A model generated the notes under the pieces. That model saw nothing but the letters and a program-made list of their open reading frames with translations, did no database searches and was not told the origin of the DNA. A program made the position numbers and the translations under genes. Positions 35,125-44,443 of a stretch of 64,000 nucleotides of DNA are shown here, one piece after another. The DNA is from Fluviicola sp. (GTDB lineage Bacteria; Bacteroidota; Bacteroidia; Flavobacteriales_D; Crocinitomicaceae). Each line of letters opens with the position of its first letter. Within the stretch, counting starts at the first letter, position 1. Where the stretch lies: contig NZ_JAQSWB010000001.1 of assembly GCF_029266855.1 (NCBI RefSeq), positions 868,001-932,000 on the forward strand, given 5' to 3'.

Positions 35125-35736
35125 TCACCTTTTACTGATCAAATATTCGTTTACATCATTCAATCCTTTTCCTTCCAGAATTTGCTCCATACACTTTTCA
35201 ATCCGCGACTCACGCGTTTTAGCTTGCTTAGGTTGAGAAAAATGGAGGATATATGCCCGCTGCCGGCCAGGAGTCAGTGCCTCAAATGCCTGTTTCAATG
35301 CGGGAAACTCTGCGAACTTCGCTTTTAATTCATCCGGAGCCGGGAACTCTTTTGTTTTTTTGAATGCTACCTTTTCACCCGATTCTTCTATTTCAACGGC
35401 ATGATAAATGTACTTTTTCAAAGCAGTTTCCAATTCCCGGATCTCTTTCATACCCGTAAAACGGATTTGTCGTGCAGACTGCACATTCTCGGTTTGCTGA
35501 ATCAGTATATTTTCCGGATCCTTCATCAGAGCACCTTTGAAAAACAACAAGGCACAATATTCCTTGAATACATGGATCAGCACAATATTCCTTTTCTCGT
35601 AAGTGTAGCAAGGACAGCCCCATTTCAGATCTTCGGTGAGGTGACATTCAAGAACGATCCTTCTCAATTCCTTTACCTCTTCCTGCCACTTTTCAGCCTT
35701 ATCGAAAAACCAATCAACTTTCGGATTCATACTCAT
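35125..35736 (-). CDS. DUF1801/YdeI-type protein
   Basis: A 203-residue protein. The N-terminal part is DUF1801-like (VDWFFDKAEKWQEEVKELRR, LKWGCPCYTYEKRNIVLIHV), and the C-terminal part is YdeI/OmdA-like (LKQAFEALTPGRQRAYILHF, AKTRESRIEKCMEQIL). This combination occurs widely in Bacteroidota and has no known biochemical role. Its ATG lies 10 bp past the DoxX stop, so it is the last gene of cassette 2 led by the ArsR gene at 36786. Cytoplasmic. The YdeI-like protein at 30873-31445 shares only the C-terminal type. Confidence 0.86.
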   Translation of the reverse strand: MSMNPKVDWFFDKAEKWQEEVKELRRIVLECHLTEDLKWGCPCYTYEKRNIVLIHVFKEYCALLFFKGALMKDPENILIQQTENVQSARQIRFTGMKEIRELETALKKYIYHAVEIEESGEKVAFKKTKEFPAPDELKAKFAEFPALKQAFEALTPGRQRAYILHFSQPKQAKTRESRIEKCMEQILEGKGLNDVNEYLISKR

Positions 35737-35746
35737 TTAATTTGTT

Positions 35747-36130
35747 TTACTGTTCCAATCTTACTGCCACTCTTCTGCTTTCCGGTCTGAAATACCAAGA
35801 TACAACAGTTAAAACTAAAAGCAAGAGCGAAGGAAAGATTTCACTTGCAGGACTTCCCGCCATAATATGTGAAAATGCAGCTCCTGACATTGCGAAGAAA
35901 AAACCGGCATACGCCCATTCTTTCAGTATCGGGAATTTAGGGACCAACACCGCAATCACTCCCAGGATTTTCCAAATCCCCAATAATGTCAGCAAATAAA
36001 CCGGGTAATTCAGATCAGCCATCCGATCGACATCCTGGTCCATTTTAAGTAATTGTACAATTCCGGTAGAAAGCATTCCCAATGAAAGCCAGATCGTGGC
36101 GATCCAATAGATTATTTTTTTTGTTCTCAT
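35747..36130 (-). CDS. DoxX-like membrane protein (cassette 2)
   Basis: A 127-residue protein from the ATG at 36130 (MRTKKIIYWIATIWLSLGML). It has four hydrophobic helices and the DoxX_2-like pattern with LNYPVYLLTLLGIWKILGVI and LVPKFPILKEWAYAGFFFAM. The family function is unknown. It sits between an AHSA1 gene (84 bp upstream) and a DUF1801/YdeI gene (10 bp downstream), all on the minus strand. It is more distant from the DoxX at 17583-17960 than the two ArsR proteins are from each other, so the cassettes may have been assembled with different DoxX types. Confidence 0.86.
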   Translation of the reverse strand: MRTKKIIYWIATIWLSLGMLSTGIVQLLKMDQDVDRMADLNYPVYLLTLLGIWKILGVIAVLVPKFPILKEWAYAGFFFAMSGAAFSHIMAGSPASEIFPSLLLLVLTVVSWYFRPESRRVAVRLEQ

Positions 36131-36214
36131 TGTGTAAATTATTAATGATGTAATTATCAATTATCAAGAGTAAGTACCCCATAATACGTCATCCTCCGTG
36201 ATGGATTGACGATC

Positions 36215-36673
36215 CTAGTTTTTAAGCAATTCCTGAATCCGGTCATGTGCCATATTCAATCCCATTGCGAATGGCATTTGCAATTGCATGGCACGGGCTT
36301 CAACGGATCGGTAAATAACCTGCATAATCAATTTACTTCTGGTGTCAGATAATTTCTCGAATTCCAGGAATTCCAGTTGCGCACCAATAGCTGCACTTTC
36401 CATCTCGAAGGTCCGGATGATCTTTTGGTTCGGAATAAATTCGTGGATCGTACCGTTGAATCCGTGTTTATTCCCCATCGGATCGGTCGTTTCAAACTGA
36501 TAACTTCCGTGCTTTTTGTTTTCAAGTTTCAGCACTTTGGTTCCCATCCATTGCTCAACGATCTCAGCTTCTTCATAAGCCTTGAAAAGCAATTCCAAAG
36601 GCAGATCAAATTCGCGGGTAATGAACAATTCCTGTTTGCCGTCTTCGGCGTGAATCTGTGTTTTTCTTTCCAT
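36215..36673 (-). CDS. AHSA1/SRPBCC domain protein (cassette 2)
   Basis: A 152-residue protein from the ATG at 36673 (MERKTQIHAEDGKQELFITR). The motif FDLPLELLFKAYEEAEIVEQWMG and MGNKHGFNGTIHEFIPNQKI identify the AHSA1/SRPBCC fold. It lacks the WWAP or WWGP signature of the other three AHSA1 proteins in the window (here EQWMGTKV), so it is a separate subgroup. Ligand unknown. Between the ArsR gene (112 bp upstream) and DoxX (84 bp downstream); these gaps are longer than in cassette 1, but no terminator is evident. Confidence 0.86.
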   Translation of the reverse strand: MERKTQIHAEDGKQELFITREFDLPLELLFKAYEEAEIVEQWMGTKVLKLENKKHGSYQFETTDPMGNKHGFNGTIHEFIPNQKIIRTFEMESAAIGAQLEFLEFEKLSDTRSKLIMQVIYRSVEARAMQLQMPFAMGLNMAHDRIQELLKN

Positions 36674-36785
36674 AATTTTTTGTTTTTTTCCCACGCAGAA
36701 ACACAGAGGGGCGCTTAAGAAGAAAATAAGTTACATTATTTACTTCCGTGTTTTTCCGTGCCCGTTCGTGGGAGATGTTTTTCCT

Positions 36786-37106
36786 CTATTTGTCTTTATA
36801 CGTTTTCATGATTTCTTCCAGTTTGTTGAATCGGTCATCCCATAGTTGGCGGAATGGTTCGATAAAGTCGGCCACCTCTTTCATACTTTTTGCATTAATT
36901 TGATAATAGACTTCCCTGCCGTTCTGTGTTTGCTGTAACAACTCACATTCGGTAAGGATCTGCAGATGCTTGGAAACAGTTGGTCTTGCCGTATCAAAGT
37001 TGGAGGCAATTGCACCGGCTGTCATGGATTGTGAAGCCACCAACAACAAGATTGCTCTCCTGGTTGGGTCTGCTATGGCTTGAAATACGTCTCTTCTTAA
37101 ATTCAT
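36786..37106 (-). CDS. ArsR-family winged-helix repressor (cassette 2)
   Basis: A 106-residue winged-helix protein, paralogous to the one at 19553-19873 (shared [16 protein letters not shown] and LTECELL). The recognition region is [13 protein letters not shown] against [13 protein letters not shown] in the paralogue, differing at four positions. No Cys metal site. It heads the order ArsR, AHSA1, DoxX, DUF1801/YdeI. Its promoter contains two near-identical palindromes and is described separately; autorepression is likely. The inducing signal is unknown. Confidence 0.92.
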   Translation of the reverse strand: MNLRRDVFQAIADPTRRAILLLVASQSMTAGAIASNFDTARPTVSKHLQILTECELLQQTQNGREVYYQINAKSMKEVADFIEPFRQLWDDRFNKLEEIMKTYKDK

Positions 37107-37124
37107 CTTATAACTTTTATATAT

Positions 37125-37170
37125 GTAGCTATTTGACTACAAATATATATGTAGTTATTTAACTACGCAA
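37125..37170 (-). promoter_or_regulatory. Promoter with two 16-bp operators, ArsR cassette 2
   Basis: On the minus strand: TTG (37168-37170), 20-nt spacer, TATATTTG (37140-37147). Sites GTAGCTATTTGACTAC (37125-37140) and GTAGTTATTTAACTAC (37151-37166) are 26 bp apart. The second has perfectly inverted 6-bp half-sites with four bases between. One site covers the start point, the other the spacer, exactly as in cassette 1. Confidence 0.8.
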
Positions 37171-37175
37171 GTTTT

Positions 37176-37208
37176 TAATAAAAAAGCGGGTAAAAAACTT
37201 TACCCGCT
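37176..37208 (-). terminator. Terminator of the HAF-repeat T9SS gene
   Basis: A perfect 10-bp stem (AGCGGGTAAA/TTTACCCGCT, 4-nt loop) followed by a T run on the minus strand, 69 bp beyond the stop at 37277 and just before the ArsR promoter, insulating it from read-through. Confidence 0.85.
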
Positions 37209-37276
37209 CCAAACGGAGGTCAGCGCGAACTAAAACCAATGAGATTTTTGACCTCCTTTTCTACTATGAAACACTA

Positions 37277-38602
37277 CTAGTCTACCACTAACCTAGTAGT
37301 TTTTTTGATGCTGTTCTCTCCCTGAACCGACAGGAAATAAATTCCAGATGCAAAAGAGGACACATTTAATTCATATGTTCCCGTAATCGGTTTTTGAATG
37401 ATCATCTTCCCTTCAGGATTGGAAACCGTAAGAGAAGCATTCCCTTCATTTTCAATTGTAACCAGCTCACTTGCCGGATTCGGATACACCTTCAATTCCG
37501 TATTCGAAAGTTCATTCAAACCTAAATTCAAGGGGCTTAAGCGGTATGCGAAACTCTCGAACGTAACCGTATCAACACCATATCCAACAATGTAATCTCC
37601 GTTTGCGGACATACAATTCGCCGAGTAGATCAATTTATTTCCTGTAGCAATACCAAGAACATTGTGCGCATAATCATTCAGGTTTTGCATTCCGTTTGCC
37701 TGTGTCCAAATGAATGGAATTTCCGGATCCCAAGGTCCCACCTGGATTCTTCCTACTGCAACTGTTCCATCATCACTTAATGCAGCTACATAAGATTGAG
37801 CTCCCTGAGAAAGGGTTCCTAAATCAATAACACCGGTAGCTTGGCTCCAGATCCAGGCATTGTTGTTATTAGCATAATCTCCAGCTCCGCCGATCCAGTT
37901 TCCGTCAGCGGATACGGCTGTACATTCCCCCATCTGATTGTATTCATCATTCGGGTTCCCGTTCGGATCCAGTAGAATATATTCATTGGGAAAATAACCT
38001 CCCGCCGGATTTTTCCGCCACACAGCAGATTTCCATGGCCCGTTGAAATCCTGCCAACCAACAACAACAGAAGCGTCATTATTCACCGCATTTGCTCTTG
38101 TACTTTTCCCCGCAAACAAAGTCCCCAAATCAATGATTCCTTCTGTCGGGTTCCAAGCAACAGCATCTGTATAACCATCATTTTTCCAGGCATTTCCTAC
38201 CACCGTGTTTCCATCTCCGGAAATACAATATCCACCGCTTCTTGCAGTATCCATTGCAACCCCAAGACTTCCCAATGCTGTCCATGAGTTAGTCGTCCTG
38301 TCGTAGCGCGCCATTTCCACTTTATTGTTTGCAAGGGCAGATCCCGAAAGGAAATTCCCATTCAGCGAAAATGTTACACCGCCACCTACTCCATTTCCCG
38401 GGGCAATTCCTCCAATATACTCTACAACTTGTGTTTCAGGTGTCCAAATGGAAAAAGGTCCGGTCCATTCTTCATATCCGGCAACTTCCCCGGTGTTTGA
38501 TACTCCCTGGGTTTGGAAAAAGACATTTTTTACAATGAATTGAGAAAATCCGAGGTGAGAAAGACCAACAAATCCCGCAATGATTACTAGCTTTTTTTTC
38601 AT
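37277..38602 (-). CDS. T9SS-secreted HAF-repeat protein
   Basis: A 441-residue protein from the ATG at 38602 (MKKKLVIIAGFVGLSHLGFS); the longer frame adds 13 residues before the signal peptide and is rejected. The body has repeats of the HAF type: GIIDLGTLFAGKSTRANAVN, GVIDLGTLSQGAQSYVAALS, with SVVVGW/TVAVGR endings, which form beta-propeller-like blades. C-terminal T9SS type A domain (VYPNPASELVTIEN, ending TRLVVD). Predicted secreted or surface-bound. HAF-repeat proteins have no firm function. Own terminator downstream; a 237-bp gap separates it from the TPR-LuxR gene. Confidence 0.84.
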   Translation of the reverse strand: MKKKLVIIAGFVGLSHLGFSQFIVKNVFFQTQGVSNTGEVAGYEEWTGPFSIWTPETQVVEYIGGIAPGNGVGGGVTFSLNGNFLSGSALANNKVEMARYDRTTNSWTALGSLGVAMDTARSGGYCISGDGNTVVGNAWKNDGYTDAVAWNPTEGIIDLGTLFAGKSTRANAVNNDASVVVGWQDFNGPWKSAVWRKNPAGGYFPNEYILLDPNGNPNDEYNQMGECTAVSADGNWIGGAGDYANNNNAWIWSQATGVIDLGTLSQGAQSYVAALSDDGTVAVGRIQVGPWDPEIPFIWTQANGMQNLNDYAHNVLGIATGNKLIYSANCMSANGDYIVGYGVDTVTFESFAYRLSPLNLGLNELSNTELKVYPNPASELVTIENEGNASLTVSNPEGKMIIQKPITGTYELNVSSFASGIYFLSVQGENSIKKTTRLVVD

Positions 38603-38839
38603 TTTTATATGGTATTTTATAGTTAATTGCAGTTGCAGCAATGCTGTTAAAATTCAGAAACTGCAACCTTGAATCGAAAGTAGAGGGATTAACCGGGGGA
38701 ATTCTTATTTCTGTGCTTACAAAGACAGTACACCCTAAAAAAAGAGTATTACATTTACAATACAGGTGATTGTAAGTTGTTAATTATCAATTCATTAAGA
38801 TGTGTGCTAATTAAAATATTCAAGGAAGTTCCTGAACAA

Positions 38840-40498
38840 TTACAAGCTCATCAAGAAGTTAATCAGGTGAACATCTTCTCCATCGATACCCAGTTTTTTT
38901 CTTAAGCGGGTTCTGGCAACAGTAATGCTGTTAACGGATTGATTGGTGATCGCCGAAATATCTTTGGTTGACAGATTCAATCTAAGAAAGGCACACAATT
39001 TCTTTTCGTTGGAAGTCAGTGTTGGAAATTTATCCTGGAGCGATTGATAAAAACGCGAATGTACACGTGTAAAATGAACTTCAAATTCATCCCAGCCATT
39101 GTTTCGTTGTCCGGACTGAAGATCTGCAATAATTTCTTGTATCACCTGCTGATTTTCCTTCGTAAGTGCATGTTTCGCTTTTTGCAAGTTCTCCGTAACG
39201 CGGTCCAAAAGTTCTGTATTCTTCAACAAAAAAAGCGCTTTTGCAGTTAATTCACGCTCTTTGAATTCCAGGTCCTCTTCCAGGGTCTTGTGTGCCAGAT
39301 TCAGGTTTTCCCGTTCAAGAGTAAGTTTTTCCTGCTGCAGCTTTGCCGTTTTAATCCTGCTCCGCATGATAATGATGAAGAAAATTGCGATTGCAAGCAC
39401 CAGAAGAAGTACGGCAAGTAGCACCAGATTCCGAAGTTTATCTGACTCATTCTGTTTCAACTTCAACTCGTAAGCTTTTTTATCATGTTCCCGCTGATGA
39501 GATTCTTCCAGTGAGGCGATCGCTGTTTTGCTTTCCAGGTTAAAAACCTGGTCGTTTAACGTTTTAAATTCTTTATGAAAATTCAGGGCCTCTTTGTAAT
39601 TCCCCAGGGTATCATTAACGGATGAAAGCGACTCCAATGAAATTAGAGTAGATGCCTTGTTGCCGGTTTTTCTACTGAGCTCAAGGCCTTTTGTAAAGTA
39701 TTCCAACGCTTTATGGAAATCACCCCGGAACACTTCATTTTTCCCCAAATTATTGAGTACCTGTGCCTGTCCCTGCTCGTCTCCCTGCTGTTTTCTTATT
39801 TTGAAGGATTTTTGAAAATAATGACTCGCAAGATCCAGTTCGTTTTGCTCCAGGTGACAAATTCCAATATTATTCAGCAGTGAACTTTCGTAATCCGGAT
39901 CTTGTATGATCTTATTCAGTTCAAGCGCATTCCTGAAGTATACCAGCGCCATTTCGAAATCACTTTGACTGATAAAAACGGCCGCTAAATTATTATATAC
40001 TTTCAGCTTCCGTTTGACCAATTCCAGTTTTGGGGTTCTTTTATCTGCTTTTTCCAAAATGGATAAAGCTTCTTCCTGGTAGTATATACTTTTCCTGTAA
40101 TTTTTAAGCTGCAGGTATAAAGTTCCCATTTTGATCCTTGCGTCTGCTTTCAATAAGTTCAAACTAAGATTCCCCGGATTTTTGGAAACAGCATTATCAA
40201 CCATCGTCTTCGCCTGGAAATAATACTTCATGGAACTTGCAAAATCACCTTTCACCTTATAATTGTCTCCCAGGTTTTGGAGAATCTCAATTTTCAGACC
40301 GATCGAAGCAATAGCCGGTAACTTCTGTTTTGCTTTCAGTGCTTCAACCAATGCGGAGTCTGTATTCTTCACCAGCTGATCAACGGAAGTTCCCAGGTGC
40401 ATCCGGGCCACCTGCTCTTCGGTCTGGCCAAATGCCCCAAGACCAAATAACATGCATAAACAAACCGCCCTGTATTTTATACTTCTCATTGTTTTCAA
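38840..40498 (-). CDS. TPR transmembrane regulator with LuxR-type HTH
   Basis: A 552-residue protein. Signal-like N-terminus (ending AFGQ), about six TPR repeats (for example YFRNALELNKIIQDPDYESS, LASHYFQKSFKIRKQQGDEQ), one transmembrane helix (about 360-385), a coiled coil, then a C-terminal LuxR-like helix-turn-helix (LTSNEKKLCAFLRLNLSTKD, VNSITVARTRLRKKLGI). In Bacteroidota such proteins sense through extracytoplasmic TPRs and act on DNA inside the cell. Targets unknown. Transcribed divergently from the radical SAM gene, 125 bp away. A second protein of this type is at 55281-56969. Confidence 0.86.
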   Translation of the reverse strand: MKTMRSIKYRAVCLCMLFGLGAFGQTEEQVARMHLGTSVDQLVKNTDSALVEALKAKQKLPAIASIGLKIEILQNLGDNYKVKGDFASSMKYYFQAKTMVDNAVSKNPGNLSLNLLKADARIKMGTLYLQLKNYRKSIYYQEEALSILEKADKRTPKLELVKRKLKVYNNLAAVFISQSDFEMALVYFRNALELNKIIQDPDYESSLLNNIGICHLEQNELDLASHYFQKSFKIRKQQGDEQGQAQVLNNLGKNEVFRGDFHKALEYFTKGLELSRKTGNKASTLISLESLSSVNDTLGNYKEALNFHKEFKTLNDQVFNLESKTAIASLEESHQREHDKKAYELKLKQNESDKLRNLVLLAVLLLVLAIAIFFIIIMRSRIKTAKLQQEKLTLERENLNLAHKTLEEDLEFKERELTAKALFLLKNTELLDRVTENLQKAKHALTKENQQVIQEIIADLQSGQRNNGWDEFEVHFTRVHSRFYQSLQDKFPTLTSNEKKLCAFLRLNLSTKDISAITNQSVNSITVARTRLRKKLGIDGEDVHLINFLMSL

Positions 40499-40623
40499 GC
40501 CGGAAATAATTCCGTCAATACAGTCAAATATACATTTTATCTGTTTGAAGACACCATTTCAATCGTTAGTCCATTCCAAAAAATAGCGATACTTTTGTTA
40601 GCACATTTACTTAAAGTCTTGTT

Positions 40624-42822
40624 TTGAAAAATCAGCTCCTGTTAGTCACTCCCCCATTTACGCAGCTAAACACTCCGTATCCGGCAACGGCTTACCTGAA
40701 AGGGTTTCTAAACACAAAGAACATCTCAGCTGTCCAGGCAGATTTAGGTATTGAAGTGATCCTGAAGATCTTTTCGGAGGCAGGATTAAAGACTCTTTTT
40801 GCAGAAATCGAATCAAAAGACATTCTTCTGAGTCCAAACGCAGAGCGGATCATTCGTCTCCAATCCGATTACATTCAAACCATTGATTCGGTTATTCTTT
40901 TTCTGCAAGGCAAAAACCCGAGCCTGGCACATCTTATTTGTCAGGATGAATTTTTACCCGAAGCCTCGCGTTTTAACCAGCTGGACGAACTCGATTGGGC
41001 ATTCGGGATCATGGGCACACAAGACAAAGCGAAACACCTTGCAACACTTTATCTCGAAGATATTGCCGACCTGATCGTTGAAACAATTGATCCGCATTTC
41101 GGGTTCAGCCGTTATGCAGAACGCCTGGGAAGATCAGCACTCAGTTTCGATGAATTGTATGATTCCCTTCAACAGGAAGCCACCTATACTGATCGGATCT
41201 TACTTGAAATACTTGAACAAAGACTCCGGGATACCGAGCCTGAACTCATCGCATTTTCTGTTCCTTTTCCAGGAAATCTCTATGCTGCTTTCCGATCTGC
41301 ACAATACATCAAACAACACTTCCCGCATATTAAAACTGCCATGGGAGGTGGTTTTCCAAATACGGAGCTGCGATCACTTTCAGACACTCGCGTTTTTGAA
41401 TTTTTTGATTTCATTACACTCGACGACGGAGAAACACCAATAGAAAACCTGATCGAACATCTTTCCGGTAAAAGAGATATTCACGATCTCAAACGCACCT
41501 TTGCATTAGTAAATGAACGGGTTGTCTACATCAACAATTCCAAAACGCCCGACTATAAACAACGCGATCTGGGTACACCGGATTACAGTGATTTACTGCT
41601 CGATCAATACATTTCCGTTATTGAAGTAGTCAACCCGATGCACCGCATGTGGAGCGACGGTCGCTGGAATAAACTCACCATGGCACATGGCTGCTATTGG
41701 GGGAAATGTACTTTCTGTGATATTTCACTGGATTACATCCGGATCTATGAACCAGCAACAGCGAAAATCCTATGCGACAGAATGGAAGAGTTAGTTCTTC
41801 AAACCGGGCAAAATGGATTTCACTTTGTAGATGAAGCAGCACCTCCGGCTTTGATGCGCGAACTGGCATTGGAAATAATTCGCAGGAAACTGGTAGTGAG
41901 CTGGTGGACCAATATCCGTTTTGAAAAGAGTTTTACCCGCGATCTGTGTATCCTGCTGAAAGCTTCCGGATGCATTGCTGTTTCCGGGGGACTTGAAGTT
42001 GCTTCGGACCGCCTGCTTGCATTGATAGACAAAGGAGTAACCGTTTCACAGGTTGCCAAAGTGACACGTAATTTCACCGAAACGGGAATTATGGTTCATG
42101 CCTATCTGATGTATGGATTTCCTACCCAAACAGTCCTTGAAACAATTGACTCGCTTGAAATGGTACGCCAGCTATTCGAAACCGGAGTTTTACAATCCGG
42201 ATTCTGGCACCAGTTTGCGATGACTGCACATAGCCCGGTTGGTTTGGAGCCCGAACGTTTCAATGTCATTCGTGAAACCGGGACCGGAACCTTTGCAAAT
42301 AACGACCTTATCCACCAGGATAAAACCGGCATCGACCACGAACAATTCAGCTTCGGACTCAAAAAATCATTGTATAACTTCATGCACGGAATTGGGTTTG
42401 ATCTTCCTTTGCAAAGCTGGTTTGACTTCAAAGTACCGCGCACCTCCGTTGCTTCCGATTTTATTGAGCAAGCTATCGAAGAAAACGAAACTGTTTTTAT
42501 CAAACCAAGCTCCAGGATCTTATGGCTTGGGACTCAACCTTCCATCCGTTTCTATACCAAAGCGAAAAAAGGAAATCAATGGGAAATGGCAGAATTGACT
42601 TTCCACACCCGAAAAGATCTTTTCTCAATCCAGGTAAGCAAATCTCAAGGCATCTGGCTTGGTAAACTATTGAAAGAAATTTCCGTATCCGAAAACAAAA
42701 GAAGTCTTTTCCATGAGATCAAATCCGATTACGAACAAGATAACGAAGGAGAAGATTTTGAACCTTTCTGGTATGGAAAACAACTTGTTCCGTTGAAGGA
42801 AGCGGGGTTGTTGGCGTTATAA
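40624..42822 (+). CDS. B12-binding radical SAM protein
   Basis: A 732-residue protein with a TTG start. A cobalamin-binding-like N-terminal half (LNTPYPATAYLKGFLNTKNI, FSVPFPGNLYAAFRSAQYIK, LDDGETPIENLIEHL) precedes a radical SAM core whose cluster motif is HGCYWGKCTFCD. The cysteines are C357, C362 and C365, spaced CX4CX2C rather than the common CX3CX2C. MVHAYLMYGFPTQT follows in the SAM barrel. B12-radical SAM enzymes often methylate unactivated carbons, but the substrate here is unknown. A -7-like box TACTTTTG is at 40590-40597. No biosynthetic neighbours are visible, so the pathway cannot be deduced. Confidence 0.85.
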   Translation: MKNQLLLVTPPFTQLNTPYPATAYLKGFLNTKNISAVQADLGIEVILKIFSEAGLKTLFAEIESKDILLSPNAERIIRLQSDYIQTIDSVILFLQGKNPSLAHLICQDEFLPEASRFNQLDELDWAFGIMGTQDKAKHLATLYLEDIADLIVETIDPHFGFSRYAERLGRSALSFDELYDSLQQEATYTDRILLEILEQRLRDTEPELIAFSVPFPGNLYAAFRSAQYIKQHFPHIKTAMGGGFPNTELRSLSDTRVFEFFDFITLDDGETPIENLIEHLSGKRDIHDLKRTFALVNERVVYINNSKTPDYKQRDLGTPDYSDLLLDQYISVIEVVNPMHRMWSDGRWNKLTMAHGCYWGKCTFCDISLDYIRIYEPATAKILCDRMEELVLQTGQNGFHFVDEAAPPALMRELALEIIRRKLVVSWWTNIRFEKSFTRDLCILLKASGCIAVSGGLEVASDRLLALIDKGVTVSQVAKVTRNFTETGIMVHAYLMYGFPTQTVLETIDSLEMVRQLFETGVLQSGFWHQFAMTAHSPVGLEPERFNVIRETGTGTFANNDLIHQDKTGIDHEQFSFGLKKSLYNFMHGIGFDLPLQSWFDFKVPRTSVASDFIEQAIEENETVFIKPSSRILWLGTQPSIRFYTKAKKGNQWEMAELTFHTRKDLFSIQVSKSQGIWLGKLLKEISVSENKRSLFHEIKSDYEQDNEGEDFEPFWYGKQLVPLKEAGLLAL

Positions 42823-42871
42823 TCGGAGAACATAAAATGCTAAAAGCTATATATTTGTAAAAAAATCATTC

Positions 42872-44434
42872 ATGAATCGCCTCGTTTTTTGCGTCATCGC
42901 CACCTTATCCTTTTTGAGTGTTCATGCACAACCTTTCAAATACGACGAATTCGGACATGTAGGAGACTCAAAATTCAAAGCATTTATTACCAATCGGGGG
43001 TATAAACTTGTTGGCCGGTTTTACCAGATAAGCGTTGGAAAAAAAAGTATTATAGCCGCAAAGGTTCTCAAAGGAACCAAATGGACTTTTATTGACGTTA
43101 ACGGCAAAGAGATAGAAAGCCCGGGTGAGAAGCTACGGATCGAACAAAACATTCCGGAAATGGGTCATCCCGATGCTTTCCACGGACTAGATCCCGGCCC
43201 GAATGACTGGAAAAGTGAAAAATTCCAAGGATTTAACACCACTGAAGGAAGAGGACTCATTTATGACGGTGATACGCTTGTTCAAGCCATTTATCAAGAA
43301 GTAACAATCTATTCTGCCGATCATCTGTTCGTTGTCAAAAAAAACAATAAATACGGTGTTATCAATAAAAAAGGAATCCTTGTTATTCCTCTAGAATATG
43401 AAAGTCTAAGTCCTATTGGAAGCAATGCAACTTCTGAATTCTTCTACTACGCAAAGAAAGACGGTAAAGCGGGAATCATTTCTGAAGATAATCGCGTGAC
43501 TATTCCTTTCGAGTTCGAGCAACTTAATTTCAAGAAAACCTATTTCGAAACAAATATCCGTGTTAAAGGAAAACCCAATAATCGCGGAGTGATTGATCTA
43601 AAGGGCAAAGAAATAATCCCTTGCATTTACACCGGAATAGTTGGAGATTACGATGGTTTCTATATTGTAAGTAAAGGTAGATCAAACAAAGACTTGGTTG
43701 TTGGAATGACAGACCTAAATGGAAAGTTTATTCTCGACACCATTTATTCAGAGTACTACAAATATGGAAACAATGATTCCAATTTTTTAATCCAGTTTAA
43801 TCAGCGAGAGAAACCAAATTCTTCCAGAACTACTTCCGGAATCTATGATCTCCGCTTAAAACAATTTGTACTTTCCCCTGGCAAATACAGTGTTTCGCGA
43901 ATCGTTTACCAATATGGAAGGGATGTACACATCAAAACAAATAGCGGTTATTTACACGGCTGGGCTGGTAAAAGTGGGAAATTGTTGATCGAACCAATAT
44001 ACGAAGAACTGAGCGCTACCTGGGATAGTCCGTTTCTAATAGTGAAGAAGGACGGAAAATACGGGGTCGTTGACAGCCTGGGAAAAGTCATCCTTCCCAT
44101 TAAATATGAAGGACTGGATCATTTTGGATCTTTCTCTTTTGAAACGGATATCAAACGCGGAGATGTATTTGTCATTACGGAAGGCGCCAAGCAAGGAATC
44201 ATCAATACCAAAGAAAAAATACTTATTCCCATTGAATACGAATCCATTGAAACGACCTCCAGCGGAATTATCTGCAAAAAAGAAGGGCATACTAAAATCA
44301 TGAACCTGGATGGAAGGGTTTACTATGAAACCAGTGAATTAAATATCGGAGAATTTGATCTCGAGTATGGATTTATTAAAACACCAGGCATGCGTTATGA
44401 CTTATATGGGAATAAGCCTGCGCCTGTTAAATAA
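42872..44434 (+). CDS. WG-repeat protein
   Basis: A 520-residue secreted protein (signal peptide ending VHAQ) composed mainly of WG-type beta repeats. Clear units are KYGVINKKGILVIPLEYESL, AGIISEDNRVTIPFEFEQL, RGVIDLKGKEIIPCIYTGI, KYGVVDSLGKVILPIKYEGL and QGIINTKEKILIPIEYESI. No sorting domain is present, so it is probably periplasmic. WG repeats are thought to bind proteins or peptides; no enzyme is known. TATATTTG at 42850-42857 is an exact -7 box 14 bp before the ATG, though no spaced TTG is seen. Convergent with the kinase gene, only 9 bp between stops. Confidence 0.84.
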   Translation: MNRLVFCVIATLSFLSVHAQPFKYDEFGHVGDSKFKAFITNRGYKLVGRFYQISVGKKSIIAAKVLKGTKWTFIDVNGKEIESPGEKLRIEQNIPEMGHPDAFHGLDPGPNDWKSEKFQGFNTTEGRGLIYDGDTLVQAIYQEVTIYSADHLFVVKKNNKYGVINKKGILVIPLEYESLSPIGSNATSEFFYYAKKDGKAGIISEDNRVTIPFEFEQLNFKKTYFETNIRVKGKPNNRGVIDLKGKEIIPCIYTGIVGDYDGFYIVSKGRSNKDLVVGMTDLNGKFILDTIYSEYYKYGNNDSNFLIQFNQREKPNSSRTTSGIYDLRLKQFVLSPGKYSVSRIVYQYGRDVHIKTNSGYLHGWAGKSGKLLIEPIYEELSATWDSPFLIVKKDGKYGVVDSLGKVILPIKYEGLDHFGSFSFETDIKRGDVFVITEGAKQGIINTKEKILIPIEYESIETTSSGIICKKEGHTKIMNLDGRVYYETSELNIGEFDLEYGFIKTPGMRYDLYGNKPAPVK

Positions 44435-44443
44435 GCCTTTTAT

